Source: CAYWOS01 sp964459985
Lineage (GTDB): Bacteria; Bacillota; Clostridia; Christensenellales; Aristaeellaceae
Reading direction: 5' to 3'
NCBI GenBank assembly: GCA_964459985.1
Contig: CAYWOS010000029.1
Coordinates: 1 to 31,233, forward strand
DNA: 31,233 nucleotides
The position numbers were made by a program, and so were the translations under genes. This document shows, in pieces, positions 17,918-26,026 of the stretch (positions are counted from its first letter, which is position 1; each line of letters begins with the position of its first letter). The notes below the pieces were generated by a model, which was not told where the DNA came from, made no database searches, and saw nothing but the letters and a program-made list of their open reading frames with translations.

Positions 17918-19659
17918 TACGCCACCCCCTTTTGCTGCGAGGAATAGACCTCGCGGTATATCTCCGAGCGCGCCATCAGTTCGTCGTGCGTGCCGATGTC
18001 CGCCACTTTGCCCTCGTCCATGACGATCACGCGGTCGGCGTCCATGACGGAGGTGATGCGCTGGGCGATGATGATCTTGGTCGTCTCGGGCGCGATGCGG
18101 CGCATCGCCTCGCGGATGCGCGCGTCGGTCGCGGTGTCCACGGCGCTGGTCGCGTCGTCGAGTATCAGGATTTTCGGCTTTTTGAGCAGCGCGCGGGCAA
18201 TGCACAAACGCTGCTTCTGCCCGCCCGACACATTGACGCCGCCCTGCCCGAGATCAGTGTCGTAGCCGTCCGGGAAGGAGCGGATGAATTCGTCCGCGCA
18301 GGCGGCTTGGCACGCCGCGACGATTTCCTCGTCGGTGGCGTCCGGATCGCCCCAGCGCAGATTCTCCTTAATCGGGCCGGAGAACAGCACGTTCTTTTGC
18401 AGCACCATCGACACCTGATCGCGCAGCGCGTGCATGTCGTACTCTCTGACGTCATGCCCGCCGACCGTCACGCGGCCGTCGGTTACGTCGTACAGGCGCG
18501 GAATGAGCGATACCAGCGTCGTTTTCGCGCTGCCCGTGCCGCCGATCACGCCGATCGTCTCGCCCGAACGGATGGAAAAATTGATGTCCCGCAAAACGGG
18601 ATTGTCCATCGTGCCGGCGTAGGAAAAGCTGACGCGCTCAAAGGCGATGTCGCCGCTTTTCACCTCGGTCAGCGCACCGCCGTCGGGGCTTGTAATCTCG
18701 GGCGTTTCCTCGAGCACCTCGATAATGCGCCCGACCGACGCCTTGGACAGCACATAGTTCACAAACAGGAAGGAAAGCATCATCAGCGACATGAGAATCT
18801 GCGCGATGTAGGTAATGAAGGAGGAAAGCTGTCCCACCTCCATCATGCCGCCCGCGATCTGCTGCCCGCCGAGCCAGAGCACGGCGATGACGCAGCCGTT
18901 CATCAAAACCTGCATGAGCGGCGACGTCCACATGACCACCTTTTCGGCGGCGCGCTGCGTGTCGCGCACGTCGTCGGCGGACGCCTCGAACTTTTCTTTC
19001 TCATAGCCCGCGCGCACGAACGCCTTGACCACGCGGATGCCGATCAGGTTTTCCTGAATGCCGGCGTTGAGCGCGTCGTATTTCCGCATCATGATCTGGA
19101 AGCGCGGGAAGGCGAGGCGCGTGATGACGATCATGGCGATAAACAGTAGCGGGATGGCGACGGCGAGCACGACGGTCAGCGAAGCGTTCATGCGGAAAGC
19201 CATGACGAGCGCCGCCACGAACATCACGGGCGAGCGGAACGCCATGCGCACCAGCATCATGAGCACGCCCTGCGTCTGGTTGACGTCGGTGGTCAGGCGC
19301 GTGACGAGCGAGGCGGTCGAGAATTTATCGATGTTTTTGAAGGAGAAACGCTGAATCCTGCCAAAGATGCCGTGGCGCAGGTTCTTGGCAAACCCCATCG
19401 TGCCGACCGACGACAGCCGCGCGCCCGCCATGCCGAACGCCATCGAGCACAGCGCCGAAAGGATCATCAGGCCGCCGTACAGAAGCACCTGCGACAGATC
19501 GCCCGTCGCCGCGCCGTGCGGAATGGCGACGTCGATGAGCTTGGCGATGAGCGTGGGAATGAGCACCTCCATCGCCACCTCGCCGATCATCACGACGGGG
19601 CAGAGCAGGAGCGGCGTGCGGTAGCCGCGCGTATACTTCGCGAGCTTGGCAAACTGCAT
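17917..19659 (-). CDS. ABC exporter half-transporter, degenerate-site subunit
   Basis: A 580-residue membrane-ATPase fusion, partner of the next gene. Walker A reads GGTGSAKT (373-380, Ala where Gly is usual) and the signature VSGGQ is normal. The residue after Walker B is D502 (ILILDDATS) instead of the catalytic Glu, and the switch position is Q533 (IIIAQRIT) instead of His. This is the known pattern of heterodimeric exporters with one inactive ATP site. AAGGA lies 7 nt before the ATG at 19659. It follows psuG by 19 nt, within the long operon. Confidence 0.93.
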   Translation of the reverse strand: MQFAKLAKYTRGYRTPLLLCPVVMIGEVAMEVLIPTLIAKLIDVAIPHGAATGDLSQVLLYGGLMILSALCSMAFGMAGARLSSVGTMGFAKNLRHGIFGRIQRFSFKNIDKFSTASLVTRLTTDVNQTQGVLMMLVRMAFRSPVMFVAALVMAFRMNASLTVVLAVAIPLLFIAMIVITRLAFPRFQIMMRKYDALNAGIQENLIGIRVVKAFVRAGYEKEKFEASADDVRDTQRAAEKVVMWTSPLMQVLMNGCVIAVLWLGGQQIAGGMMEVGQLSSFITYIAQILMSLMMLSFLFVNYVLSKASVGRIIEVLEETPEITSPDGGALTEVKSGDIAFERVSFSYAGTMDNPVLRDINFSIRSGETIGVIGGTGSAKTTLVSLIPRLYDVTDGRVTVGGHDVREYDMHALRDQVSMVLQKNVLFSGPIKENLRWGDPDATDEEIVAACQAACADEFIRSFPDGYDTDLGQGGVNVSGGQKQRLCIARALLKKPKILILDDATSAVDTATDARIREAMRRIAPETTKIIIAQRITSVMDADRVIVMDEGKVADIGTHDELMARSEIYREVYSSQQKGVA

Positions 19660-19678
19660 GTGCGTATCCTTTCCTTTA

Positions 19679-20584
19679 TCAGAGCGCGGCGGCGATCGCA
19701 GCCGCCAGACGGACATTGTTGAGCACCAGTTGAATGTTCGATTTGAGGCTTTCGCCGCCCGTCAATTCGTTGACGCGGGCGAGCAGGAAGGGCGTGATCG
19801 CCTTGCCCCTGACGCCCTGCGCGTTCGCCTCGGCGACGGCCTGATCGATGGCACGGTCGACGACCGCCTTGGGCATGGCATACTCCGCCGGGACGGGATT
19901 GCAGATGAGCGCGCCGCCCGGATACCCCATCGCGCGCTGCGCCGCGATTATCGCCGCCAGCTCCCCGGGCGTATCGACGCGGCGGTCGAGCGCAAGCCCG
20001 CTCTCGCGCGTGAAGAAGGCGGGCAGCTCGCCCGTCCGATAGCCAAGGACCGGCACGCCGCGCGTTTCCAGGTACTCGAGCGTCAATCCGAGGTCGAGGA
20101 TGGATTTCGCGCCGGCGCACACGACGGCGACGGGCGTTTTCGCCAGCTCCTCCAGATCGGCGGAGATATCCATCGTGGTTTCCGCGCCGCGATGCACGCC
20201 GCCCACGCCGCCCGTGGCGAACACGCGGATGCCCGCCATCGCCGCGATGATCATGGTGGCGGCGACCGTCGTGGCGCCGTCGTCGCCGCGCGCCGCGAGC
20301 AGCGGCAGATCGCGCCGCGACGCCTTCGTCACCCGCGTCCCCGCCTTGCCGAGGTACTCGATCTGATCCTCCGTCAGCCCGGCGCACAGTTTGCCGCCGA
20401 TCACGGCGACCGTCGCAGGCTCCGCGCCGTTCTCGCGCGCCGTTTTTTCGCACAGCAGCGCCGTTTCGACATTCTGCGGATAGGGCATGCCGTGGCTGAT
20501 GATGGTGCTTTCCAGCGCGATCACGGGCCTGCCCTCGTCGAGCGCGCGACTGACGGCGGACGATAGCTGCAAATAACGATTCAT
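19679..20584 (-). CDS. psuG: pseudouridine-5'-phosphate glycosidase
   Basis: This enzyme splits pseudouridine 5'-phosphate into uracil and ribose 5-phosphate, the second step of pseudouridine salvage. The 301 residues match the family. E25 (ALESTIISHG), K87 (TRVTKASRRD), D143 (ISADLEEL) and the Schiff-base lysine K160 (CAGAKSILD) sit at a constant offset of six from the E. coli residues E31, K93, D149 and K166. AGGAG lies 11 nt before the ATG at 20584. No pseudouridine kinase (psuK) is beside it. It directly follows rlmH, which methylates a pseudouridine. Confidence 0.96.
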   Translation of the reverse strand: MNRYLQLSSAVSRALDEGRPVIALESTIISHGMPYPQNVETALLCEKTARENGAEPATVAVIGGKLCAGLTEDQIEYLGKAGTRVTKASRRDLPLLAARGDDGATTVAATMIIAAMAGIRVFATGGVGGVHRGAETTMDISADLEELAKTPVAVVCAGAKSILDLGLTLEYLETRGVPVLGYRTGELPAFFTRESGLALDRRVDTPGELAAIIAAQRAMGYPGGALICNPVPAEYAMPKAVVDRAIDQAVAEANAQGVRGKAITPFLLARVNELTGGESLKSNIQLVLNNVRLAAAIAAAL

Positions 20585-20598
20585 ACGGGCAAGCACTC

Positions 20599-21075
20599 CT
20601 ATTTATGGTATTTTTCGCCCGCGCCGATCTTCATGGCGCGGTAGATCTGCTCCAAAAGCATCACGCGCGCGAGCTGGTGCGGGAAGGTCATATCCGACAT
20701 CGAAAGCCGGTCGTCGGCGCGGGCGAGCACATCGCCGGACAACCCGAGCGAGCCGCCGATGATAAACGCCTGCCGCGCGCATTCAGTTTCTCGGCGCTTG
20801 AGCGTCGCGGCGAGATCGGGACTGGACAGCCGCCTGCCGCCGACGCACAGCGCCGTCACGCGGTCGCCCGGCAGAAGGGATTTAAGGATCATCGCGCCTT
20901 CCTTTTCCATGACGCGCGCGCGGTTGGCGTCCGAGGCGTTCGGCGGCTCGGGCAGATCGGGATGCTCGATCACCTCGAACTTCCCGTACCGCGTCAGGCG
21001 CTTTAGGTATTCCGCCGCCGCGTCGGCGTAGTATTTCTCGCGCAATCTGCCCACGCACACGACGACGATATTCAT
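20599..21075 (-). CDS. rlmH: 23S rRNA (pseudouridine1915-N3)-methyltransferase
   Basis: A 158-residue SPOUT-class methyltransferase modifying pseudouridine 1915 in helix 69 of 23S rRNA, using S-adenosylmethionine. Visible hallmarks are the N-terminal MNIVVVCVGRLREKYY, the knot sequence FIIGGSLGLSGDVL, and the C-terminal MTFPHQLARVMLLEQIYRA followed by EKYHK. The ATG at 21075 overlaps the HAD gene's stop by 4 nt (ATGA), indicating coupled translation. Chromosomal copies are almost universal in bacteria. Confidence 0.97.
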   Translation of the reverse strand: MNIVVVCVGRLREKYYADAAAEYLKRLTRYGKFEVIEHPDLPEPPNASDANRARVMEKEGAMILKSLLPGDRVTALCVGGRRLSSPDLAATLKRRETECARQAFIIGGSLGLSGDVLARADDRLSMSDMTFPHQLARVMLLEQIYRAMKIGAGEKYHK

Positions 21076-21716
21076 ACGCCGAGCAGGGGGATCACGTCCG
21101 AAAGCGACGCGGCCACGTGATCGCAATAGGGCGCGCAGGCGTCCGAACAGGGAATCATGTCGGGAATCATGCACACTGTCATGCCCGCCGCGCGCCCCGC
21201 CTTGACGCCGTTCAGCGAATCCTCCAATACGAGGCAGCGCTCGGGCGGCGCGGACAGTTCCTCCGCCGCGCGCAGGAACAAATCGGGCGCGGGCTTGGAG
21301 CGAATGCCCGCGTCGCGCGTGACGATCGCGCGGAAGCGATCCTCGATCCCGGCGTGGCGGACGTACAGCCGGACGGCGTACTCGCTGTTGGAGGAGGCGA
21401 CGGCGGCGGGAATGCCGCGCGCATCCAACGCGTCGAGCAACTCGCGCGCGCCCGCCTTGAGCGGCATTTTTCCCTGCTTCGCCAATGAAAACATACCTTG
21501 GGCGTATTCGCTCCACACGCGCTCGACGTCCAGCCCGGGCGCGGCGTCGGACATCATCCGCCGCGCCACGGCGTCGGTGACGCCCAGCATGGCGGTCAGC
21601 GTGTCATCGCCGATCGCATAGCCCTGCGCGCGCGCCGCTTCCTTGATCATGCGCGCGCCGACGCGCTCGCTGTCAAACAGCAGCCCGTCCATATCGAACA
21701 ATACGGCTTTGAACAT
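21072..21716 (-). CDS. HAD superfamily phosphatase (beta-phosphoglucomutase-like)
   Basis: A 214-residue cytoplasmic HAD subfamily IA enzyme. Motif I is FDMDGLLFDSE (D8 nucleophile, D10), motif II is ASSN, motif III is RSKPAPD, and motif IV is LEDSLNG. The helical cap between motifs I and II fits sugar or nucleotide phosphatases and beta-phosphoglucomutases; the substrate is not readable. The ATG at 21716 overlaps the LCP stop as TAATG. Because rlmH and psuG follow, a pseudouridine 5'-phosphatase role is conceivable, but that is only a guess. Confidence 0.88.
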   Translation of the reverse strand: MFKAVLFDMDGLLFDSERVGARMIKEAARAQGYAIGDDTLTAMLGVTDAVARRMMSDAAPGLDVERVWSEYAQGMFSLAKQGKMPLKAGARELLDALDARGIPAAVASSNSEYAVRLYVRHAGIEDRFRAIVTRDAGIRSKPAPDLFLRAAEELSAPPERCLVLEDSLNGVKAGRAAGMTVCMIPDMIPCSDACAPYCDHVAASLSDVIPLLGV

Positions 21717-22663
21717 TATTCGTCCTCGCGCACGATGTTCGGGGAGAACAGGAATTCGTGCAGCGCCGGCACGTTGACCGCCCAGTCGATTTCCTGCGTC
21801 GCCATGCCGGAAACGGGCATCGAATGGAAGCTGCCCTTGAGGGGCATTCTGATTTCCTCGATTTGCGTGCCCTTGACGCGCATCGCCAGATCGAGCGCGT
21901 CGAGCATGTCGGCGGAAGTCATGTTGGTCACGCAGGTGTTTTCGCCCACAATCAGCATCAGCTGCATCGCCTGATCGTAGGTAATGTCCTTGAGGCTGTC
22001 GGCAATAGTCATGAGCACCATCCTCACGCGCCGCGTCCTGCCCAGATCCTGCGATTCGCCCGAGGAATTGAGCACGCGGCGGATGCGCATGAAAATGACG
22101 GCGGCGTGTCCCGTGAAATGGTACGTGCCCGCGCCCGCCATGCGCGGCTCGGTCGAGGAGGCGGATATGGCGTAATTGCGAAGATATTCCGCCTCGTGCG
22201 CCGTCACCGTGATGTCCACGCCGCCCACGGCGTCAATAATCGCCTGCACCTGACCGAAATCAACGACGATGTACTTTTCGATCTTGAGATCGAAATGCGT
22301 GTTGATGGTCGATATCAGTTTATCCACGCCCGCCTGATTATCGCCGAAATACGTGACGACGTTGTTGATGCGCCCGAACTTGCCGTCGGGGCGCTGAATG
22401 AGCATATCGCGGATGAAGCTGGTCAGCATCACGCGCCCGGCGAACTCGTCCACCGTAACGAGCACCAGCCCGTCGGTGTGCCCCAGCGCTTCCGCCTTGG
22501 CGTCCCACTGATCGACGCAGATGAGCATATAGTGATGCACGCCTTTGGGCGTGGGCGTGATGTCCGCCTCGGCGATCACGGGGATGGGCTTGGGCTCGTC
22601 CGCCGCGAGCGCGCACAGGGGAAGCAGACAGAGAATCATCAGGATGGAGAAAAGCCGTTTCAT
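21716..22663 (-). CDS. LytR-CpsA-Psr (LCP) family protein
   Basis: A 315-residue exported protein with a signal peptide (MKRLFSILMILCLLPLCALA). The LCP core includes TDGLVLVTVDEF, SFIRDMLIQ (R85), INNVVTYFG, GGVDITV and GRTRR (208-212). Family members transfer lipid-linked polymers onto peptidoglycan outside the cell. The usual RSDT motif reads HTDG, and the strand normally carrying SIPRD reads SFIRD, so it is a divergent member. No extra membrane anchor beyond the signal is seen. Its ATG overlaps the dCMP deaminase stop by 4 nt. Confidence 0.87.
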   Translation of the reverse strand: MKRLFSILMILCLLPLCALAADEPKPIPVIAEADITPTPKGVHHYMLICVDQWDAKAEALGHTDGLVLVTVDEFAGRVMLTSFIRDMLIQRPDGKFGRINNVVTYFGDNQAGVDKLISTINTHFDLKIEKYIVVDFGQVQAIIDAVGGVDITVTAHEAEYLRNYAISASSTEPRMAGAGTYHFTGHAAVIFMRIRRVLNSSGESQDLGRTRRVRMVLMTIADSLKDITYDQAMQLMLIVGENTCVTNMTSADMLDALDLAMRVKGTQIEEIRMPLKGSFHSMPVSGMATQEIDWAVNVPALHEFLFSPNIVREDE

Positions 22664-23139
22664 TCCGTTTTACCTCCGAGATCGGTATCGTCCTCACGGT
22701 ATTGCTCGAGCATGACGCCCGTCTCGCCGAAAATCTCCTGCGAGAACGCGTCGGGATACCCCTGCTCGTACACCACGCGGCGAATGCCCGCGTTGACGAT
22801 CATTTTAGCGCACATCGAGCAGGGCTGATGCGTGCAGTACAAGGTCGCGCCGTCGATGGAAATGCCCAGCTTCGCCGCCTGAATGATGGCGTTCTGCTCG
22901 GCGTGCGCGGCGTAGCAGATTTCGGCGCGCGTGCCGCTCTCGACGCCGAGCTTGCGCCGCAGGCATTCGCCCTTGTCGCGGCAGGTTTTCATGCCCGCCG
23001 GCGCGCCGTTGTAGCCGGTGGTCATGATGCGCTTGTCCTTGACGATGACCGCGCCGATGGCGCGCCCGGGCGCGAAGCAGCTCGACCATGTGGCGATTTC
23101 CCGCGCCAGCCGTACAAACCGGTGATCCCATTTATCCAT
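22660..23139 (-). CDS. deoxycytidylate (dCMP) deaminase family protein
   Basis: A 159-residue zinc enzyme converting dCMP to dUMP for thymidylate synthesis. Zinc and catalytic residues are H79 and E81 in AAHAEQNAI, and C107 and C110 in HQPCSMC. The GYNGAPAGMKTCRDKGECLR stretch is the family's extra metal/substrate loop. AAGGAG lies 8 nt before the ATG at 23139. It resembles the competence-locus ComEB protein of Bacillus, but no competence genes are nearby. Confidence 0.94.
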   Translation of the reverse strand: MDKWDHRFVRLAREIATWSSCFAPGRAIGAVIVKDKRIMTTGYNGAPAGMKTCRDKGECLRRKLGVESGTRAEICYAAHAEQNAIIQAAKLGISIDGATLYCTHQPCSMCAKMIVNAGIRRVVYEQGYPDAFSQEIFGETGVMLEQYREDDTDLGGKTE

Positions 23140-23173
23140 CTGATCCGCTCCTTTGCGGCGCATAACGCCGCGT

Positions 23174-23866
23174 TCAGCCCTTTGCGTACAGCGCGCAGAA
23201 CGCAAGCGCCAGCCGCGCGCAGGCGTCGGCCGCCGTCCTCATATGAACGAGATAATCGCTGCCGTCCATCCCAAGCGCGTCCGAAATCGTCCGTACGGCG
23301 GCAAAAGGCGTCCGATACGCGTGACACGCCTGCGCCGCCGCGCCCGTTTCCATATCGCAGGCGGCGGCTTGAAACGCCGCGGCGAGCGCGCGCTTTTTAG
23401 CGGGATCGGCGATGAACTGATCGCCCGTGACGATGCCGCGCTCGACGGCGCGAACGCCCGACGCGTCGGCCGCCGCGCGCAGAAGCCGCGCAATGCGCCG
23501 GTCGGTCGGGAACCGCACGAGGTTCGGCCCCGACACCATCGCGGGCGGATCGCCCAGCGCCGTGGTGTCGATATCGTGCTGCGCCGTGTGCGTCGCCAGC
23601 ACGGCGTCGCCGATCCGAAGCCCTTCCTCGATCGCGCCCGCGACGCCGATGAACAGCACGTCGTCCGGGCGGTGCGTCAGGATCAGGCGCTGGGCGCACA
23701 TCGCGGCGTAGACCTTGCCGATGCCCGATCGCGCGAGCGTGACGGGCACGCCGCGCAGCGTGCCGGTATACGCCGCGCAGAGCGCCGTTTCCTCTTTTTC
23801 AACGTTTTCCATTTCATGCAGCAAAAGGTCGATTTCGGCCTGCATCGCGCCAATGATGCCGAGCAT
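23174..23866 (-). CDS. mtnN: 5'-methylthioadenosine/S-adenosylhomocysteine nucleosidase
   Basis: A 230-residue nucleosidase that cleaves adenine from methylthioadenosine and S-adenosylhomocysteine, recycling SAM by-products. E11 in GAMQAEID, E173 in CDMETGA and D196 in RTISDALG are the expected catalytic and ribose-binding residues. GAGGGGAGAG precedes the ATG at 23866. The dipeptidase stop is only 4 nt upstream, so the two are cotranscribed. Confidence 0.95.
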   Translation of the reverse strand: MLGIIGAMQAEIDLLLHEMENVEKEETALCAAYTGTLRGVPVTLARSGIGKVYAAMCAQRLILTHRPDDVLFIGVAGAIEEGLRIGDAVLATHTAQHDIDTTALGDPPAMVSGPNLVRFPTDRRIARLLRAAADASGVRAVERGIVTGDQFIADPAKKRALAAAFQAAACDMETGAAAQACHAYRTPFAAVRTISDALGMDGSDYLVHMRTAADACARLALAFCALYAKG

Positions 23867-23870
23867 ACTG

Positions 23871-24776
23871 TTACTCTCCCCTCGGAAATACGCGGTCAAA
23901 ATAAGCGATCAGGTTGCGCCCGGCGATCTTCTCGGCCTGCGCTTCGGTGAGCCCGTTCAGGCGCAGGCACTCGATCAGACGCGGCAGATCGGCGGGCGAG
24001 GAAAGGCCGTCGGGCTTTGTCTCGATGCCGTCGAAATCCGAGCCGAAACCGACGTGGTCCTCGCCGCCCAGCGACACAATACGCTTGACGTGCGCCGCGA
24101 CGTCGTTCATCGTCGCCCGCCCGTCCTGATCCAGAAAGCGCGGGTAGAAATTGACGCCGACATAACCGCCCGCCGCGAACAGCGCCTTGAGCTGCGCGTC
24201 GGTCAGGTTGCGCGGATGATCGCACAGCGCGCGGCAGCACGAGTGCGACGCCATCGGGATGATCCCCAGATCGAGCAGATCGAAGAACGCCTTTTCGCAC
24301 AGGTGCGACACGTCGACGGCGATGCCGACGCGCTGCATTTCCTTCGCCGCGCGCGCGCCGAAGGCGGGCAGGCGCTCGTCGTCGCGAACGGCGGGCGTGC
24401 CGCAGGCGTTGACGTGGTTCCATGTCAGCGCCGCGATGCGGACGCCCATGCCGCGCCAGCGTTCGATTAATGAAAAATCGTCGGACAGTAAATCGCAGCC
24501 CTCGACGGACAGCATGACCGCGCATTCGCCCTCGCGCGCGTCGCGCGGGTCGTCGATTTGCCGGATGCCGGCGTCGGTCAGGCGCGGGAGCATCCGATAC
24601 GAATCGTCCGTCACGCGGCGAATGCTTTCGTGATCGGGCCTGCCGCCGACGAACAGCGCCAGCGTTTGCAGGCTCACGCCGCCGGCGCGCAGGGTTTCGG
24701 GCGTGATATCGCAGGCCTCGCCCTTGTGCTCGGCGAGCCTGTACAGCGTATCGGCGTGGGTATCGGCAATCAGCAC
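23871..24776 (-). CDS. membrane dipeptidase (peptidase M19) family protein
   Basis: A 301-residue metallopeptidase of the renal dipeptidase family. Metal ligands are H7 and D9 in ADTHADT, E92 in SVEG, and the histidines in ASHSCCRALCDHPRNL; GSDFDG lies near the C-terminus. There is no signal peptide, so it is probably a cytoplasmic dipeptide hydrolase. The start codon is GTG at 24776 with AAGGAGG 7 nt upstream. It is the first gene of a nine-gene minus-strand run that ends at the terminator near 16000. Confidence 0.93.
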   Translation of the reverse strand: MLIADTHADTLYRLAEHKGEACDITPETLRAGGVSLQTLALFVGGRPDHESIRRVTDDSYRMLPRLTDAGIRQIDDPRDAREGECAVMLSVEGCDLLSDDFSLIERWRGMGVRIAALTWNHVNACGTPAVRDDERLPAFGARAAKEMQRVGIAVDVSHLCEKAFFDLLDLGIIPMASHSCCRALCDHPRNLTDAQLKALFAAGGYVGVNFYPRFLDQDGRATMNDVAAHVKRIVSLGGEDHVGFGSDFDGIETKPDGLSSPADLPRLIECLRLNGLTEAQAEKIAGRNLIAYFDRVFPRGE

Positions 24777-24807
24777 GGCGCGTCCTCCTTCAAAAAGGTT
24801 AAAAATA

Positions 24808-24836
24808 ATTGTATCACAAAAACGCGCGATTTACAA
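24808..24836 (-). promoter_or_regulatory. promoter of the nine-gene operon
   Basis: On the minus strand TTGTAA (24831-24836) and TACAAT (24808-24813) have a 17-bp spacer. The -35 box overlaps the last codons of the upstream queT-like gene. No terminator is evident between the two genes, so read-through from queT is possible. Confidence 0.65.
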
Positions 24837-25316
24837 ATCGGTCAGGGCGGGCAGCCGGCTCAGCCCGCGCGCGAGCGGAACGCCGAGCAGGAAGCACGCC
24901 GCCGCCTCGCCCGGCAGCACGGTGAGCATGGCGTAAAAAAGCGGCAGACCGTACAGCGCGGACAGCGTCGCGCCCACGATCACCGTATTGCAGACGACGG
25001 GCGCGGCGGCGGCGAGCCAGAGATTTTTCCGGAATCGGTACGTCAGGATGGCCGCGAGCAGCGTGGCGAAGGCGCCGAACACGACGTCCTGCCACGGCGC
25101 GCCGCACAAAAGATTGGCGGCGAAGCAGCCGACCGTCAGCCCGGGCACGGCGGCGGCGGACAAAACCGGCAGCAGCGTGAGCGCCTCGGCAAAGCGCAGT
25201 TGGAAAGCGCCGCCCTGCCCGAAACTGACGGGCGCGAGCAAAAGCGTCAGCGCGGCGTACAGCCCCGCGATCGCGCCGCCGAGACAAAGTCTTTTCGTCG
25301 TCAACATCCCGCGCAT
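24831..25316 (-). CDS. queT: QueT-type transporter (ECF substrate-binding component)
   Basis: A 161-residue integral membrane protein with five or six hydrophobic segments. The early motif GLYAALTLLLAPVSFGQGGA followed by FQLRFAEALTLLP is characteristic of the QueT family, predicted to import queuosine precursors with a shared energising module. The ATG at 25316 follows GAAGGGACGGGCGA; an alternative ATG at 25307 has a poorer site. QueT genes in Firmicutes are often under preQ1 riboswitches. I could not find one in the 30-nt leader here, whereas an inverted repeat covers the promoter. Confidence 0.88.
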   Translation of the reverse strand: MRGMLTTKRLCLGGAIAGLYAALTLLLAPVSFGQGGAFQLRFAEALTLLPVLSAAAVPGLTVGCFAANLLCGAPWQDVVFGAFATLLAAILTYRFRKNLWLAAAAPVVCNTVIVGATLSALYGLPLFYAMLTVLPGEAAACFLLGVPLARGLSRLPALTDL

Positions 25317-25354
25317 TCGCCCGTCCCTTCGCGCCGCAGCAAAAATCCACCGTC

Positions 25355-25383
25355 AATATACCACTTATTGTGCGGTATATCAA
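25355..25383 (-). promoter_or_regulatory. queT promoter with 25-bp inverted repeat
   Basis: On the minus strand TTGATA (25378-25383) and TATATT (25355-25360) are 17 bp apart. ATATACC (25356-25362) and GGTATAT (25374-25380) form a dyad that fills the space between and into both boxes, a classic repressor-site layout. Confidence 0.78.
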
Positions 25384-25641
25384 GACGCGGCGGCGCGCAT
25401 AATGAGGACGTGACAAATGCGACTGGGCAAGGACGCGGGCGGCAGCAGCGCCCCGAGGACGGGGCAGCGTCACACGCAGGCGTATAGGGAGCCCGGCATG
25501 GCGGCGTTCAGCGCTGACGCCGCGCCGTCACGTTTGCCGCGCCGCTCCGGGCGCGCGCCCCCTCGCGGCGGCGCTCAAGCGGCGGCCGCCTTCCCGCGGA
25601 CACCCGCGCGGAAGCGATTCTGAATCAGGGAGGATTGCGAA
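25384..25641 (+). other. GC-rich, structure-prone region upstream of the DUF1540 gene
   Basis: No credible gene is seen; the open frame at 25417-25623 has low-complexity composition and no homology I can recognise. Strong pairings include GCCCC (25450-25454) with GGGGC (25461-25465) inside GACGC/GCGTC, GCGGCGT (25501-25507) with ACGCCGC (25517-25523), and the 12-bp palindrome GGGCGCGCGCCC (25549-25560). It could be a long leader or a small RNA. No clear promoter was found, only a CATAAT near 25398 without a good -35. Confidence 0.35.
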
Positions 25642-25815
25642 ATGAGCCATGAAAAAAAGGATCAGTGCATCCATTGCAGCGTCGAATCGTGCAGGCATCT
25701 GACCCAGGATAAGGGATTGTGCTCGCTGGAGAGCATCCAGGTCGCGCCGACGCCCATGGCGTTCTCGGGCGATCCCGCCGACGAGAGCATGTGCCAGAGC
25801 TACGACTGCAAGTGA
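25642..25815 (+). CDS. DUF1540 family cysteine-rich small protein
   Basis: A 57-residue protein with six cysteines (C9, C12, C17, C27, C51, C56). The pattern CIHCSVESC, then LCSLESIQV, and a final MCQSYDC is the DUF1540 signature found in Clostridia; metal binding is likely, function unknown. GGGAGGATTGCGA supports the ATG at 25642. It is followed closely by a second small gene whose ribosome binding site overlaps this stop codon region. Confidence 0.88.
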   Translation: MSHEKKDQCIHCSVESCRHLTQDKGLCSLESIQVAPTPMAFSGDPADESMCQSYDCK

Positions 25816-25831
25816 GGTGAGGAGAATGGCG

Positions 25832-26020
25832 ATGGACATGCCCGATCCCATTCTTCACCCGCCCTACCCGCCCTACGGCTATGAAATGACCGCCTCGGCG
25901 CAGGAAATGACCGGCGTGGCGCAGCGCCCCGTCAGCCCCGCCGATCCCGGCGACACCGCGATGTGGGACGGCGCGGCATGGGACGAAATGGACGTTCAGG
26001 ACGAAGATGTCTACCGGTAA
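25832..26020 (+). CDS. small acidic proline/tyrosine-rich protein of unknown function
   Basis: A protein of 62 residues (64 if it starts at the ATG at 25826). It begins MDMPDPILHPPYPPYGYEMT and ends in an acidic WDEMDVQDEDVYR. No cysteine, signal peptide or membrane segment is seen. AGGAG lies 7 nt before 25832. It is 16 nt downstream of the DUF1540 gene and ends 6 nt before a strong terminator, so the two small genes form one unit. I recognise no family. Confidence 0.65.
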   Translation: MDMPDPILHPPYPPYGYEMTASAQEMTGVAQRPVSPADPGDTAMWDGAAWDEMDVQDEDVYR

Positions 26021-26026
26021 TCACGA

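Noticed and set aside
24822..24839. Terminator after queT (CGATTT-GT-AAATCG followed by a T run)
   Set aside because: The loop would be only two bases and the short stem overlaps the stop codon and the next promoter's -35 box.
25317..25350. preQ1 riboswitch in front of queT
   Set aside because: I looked for the short hairpin-pseudoknot pattern and saw none; the leader is too short and GC-rich.
25417..25623. 68-codon open frame upstream of the DUF1540 gene
   Set aside because: No ribosome binding site, low-complexity A/R/P composition and strong inverted repeats on the DNA; more likely leader or RNA.
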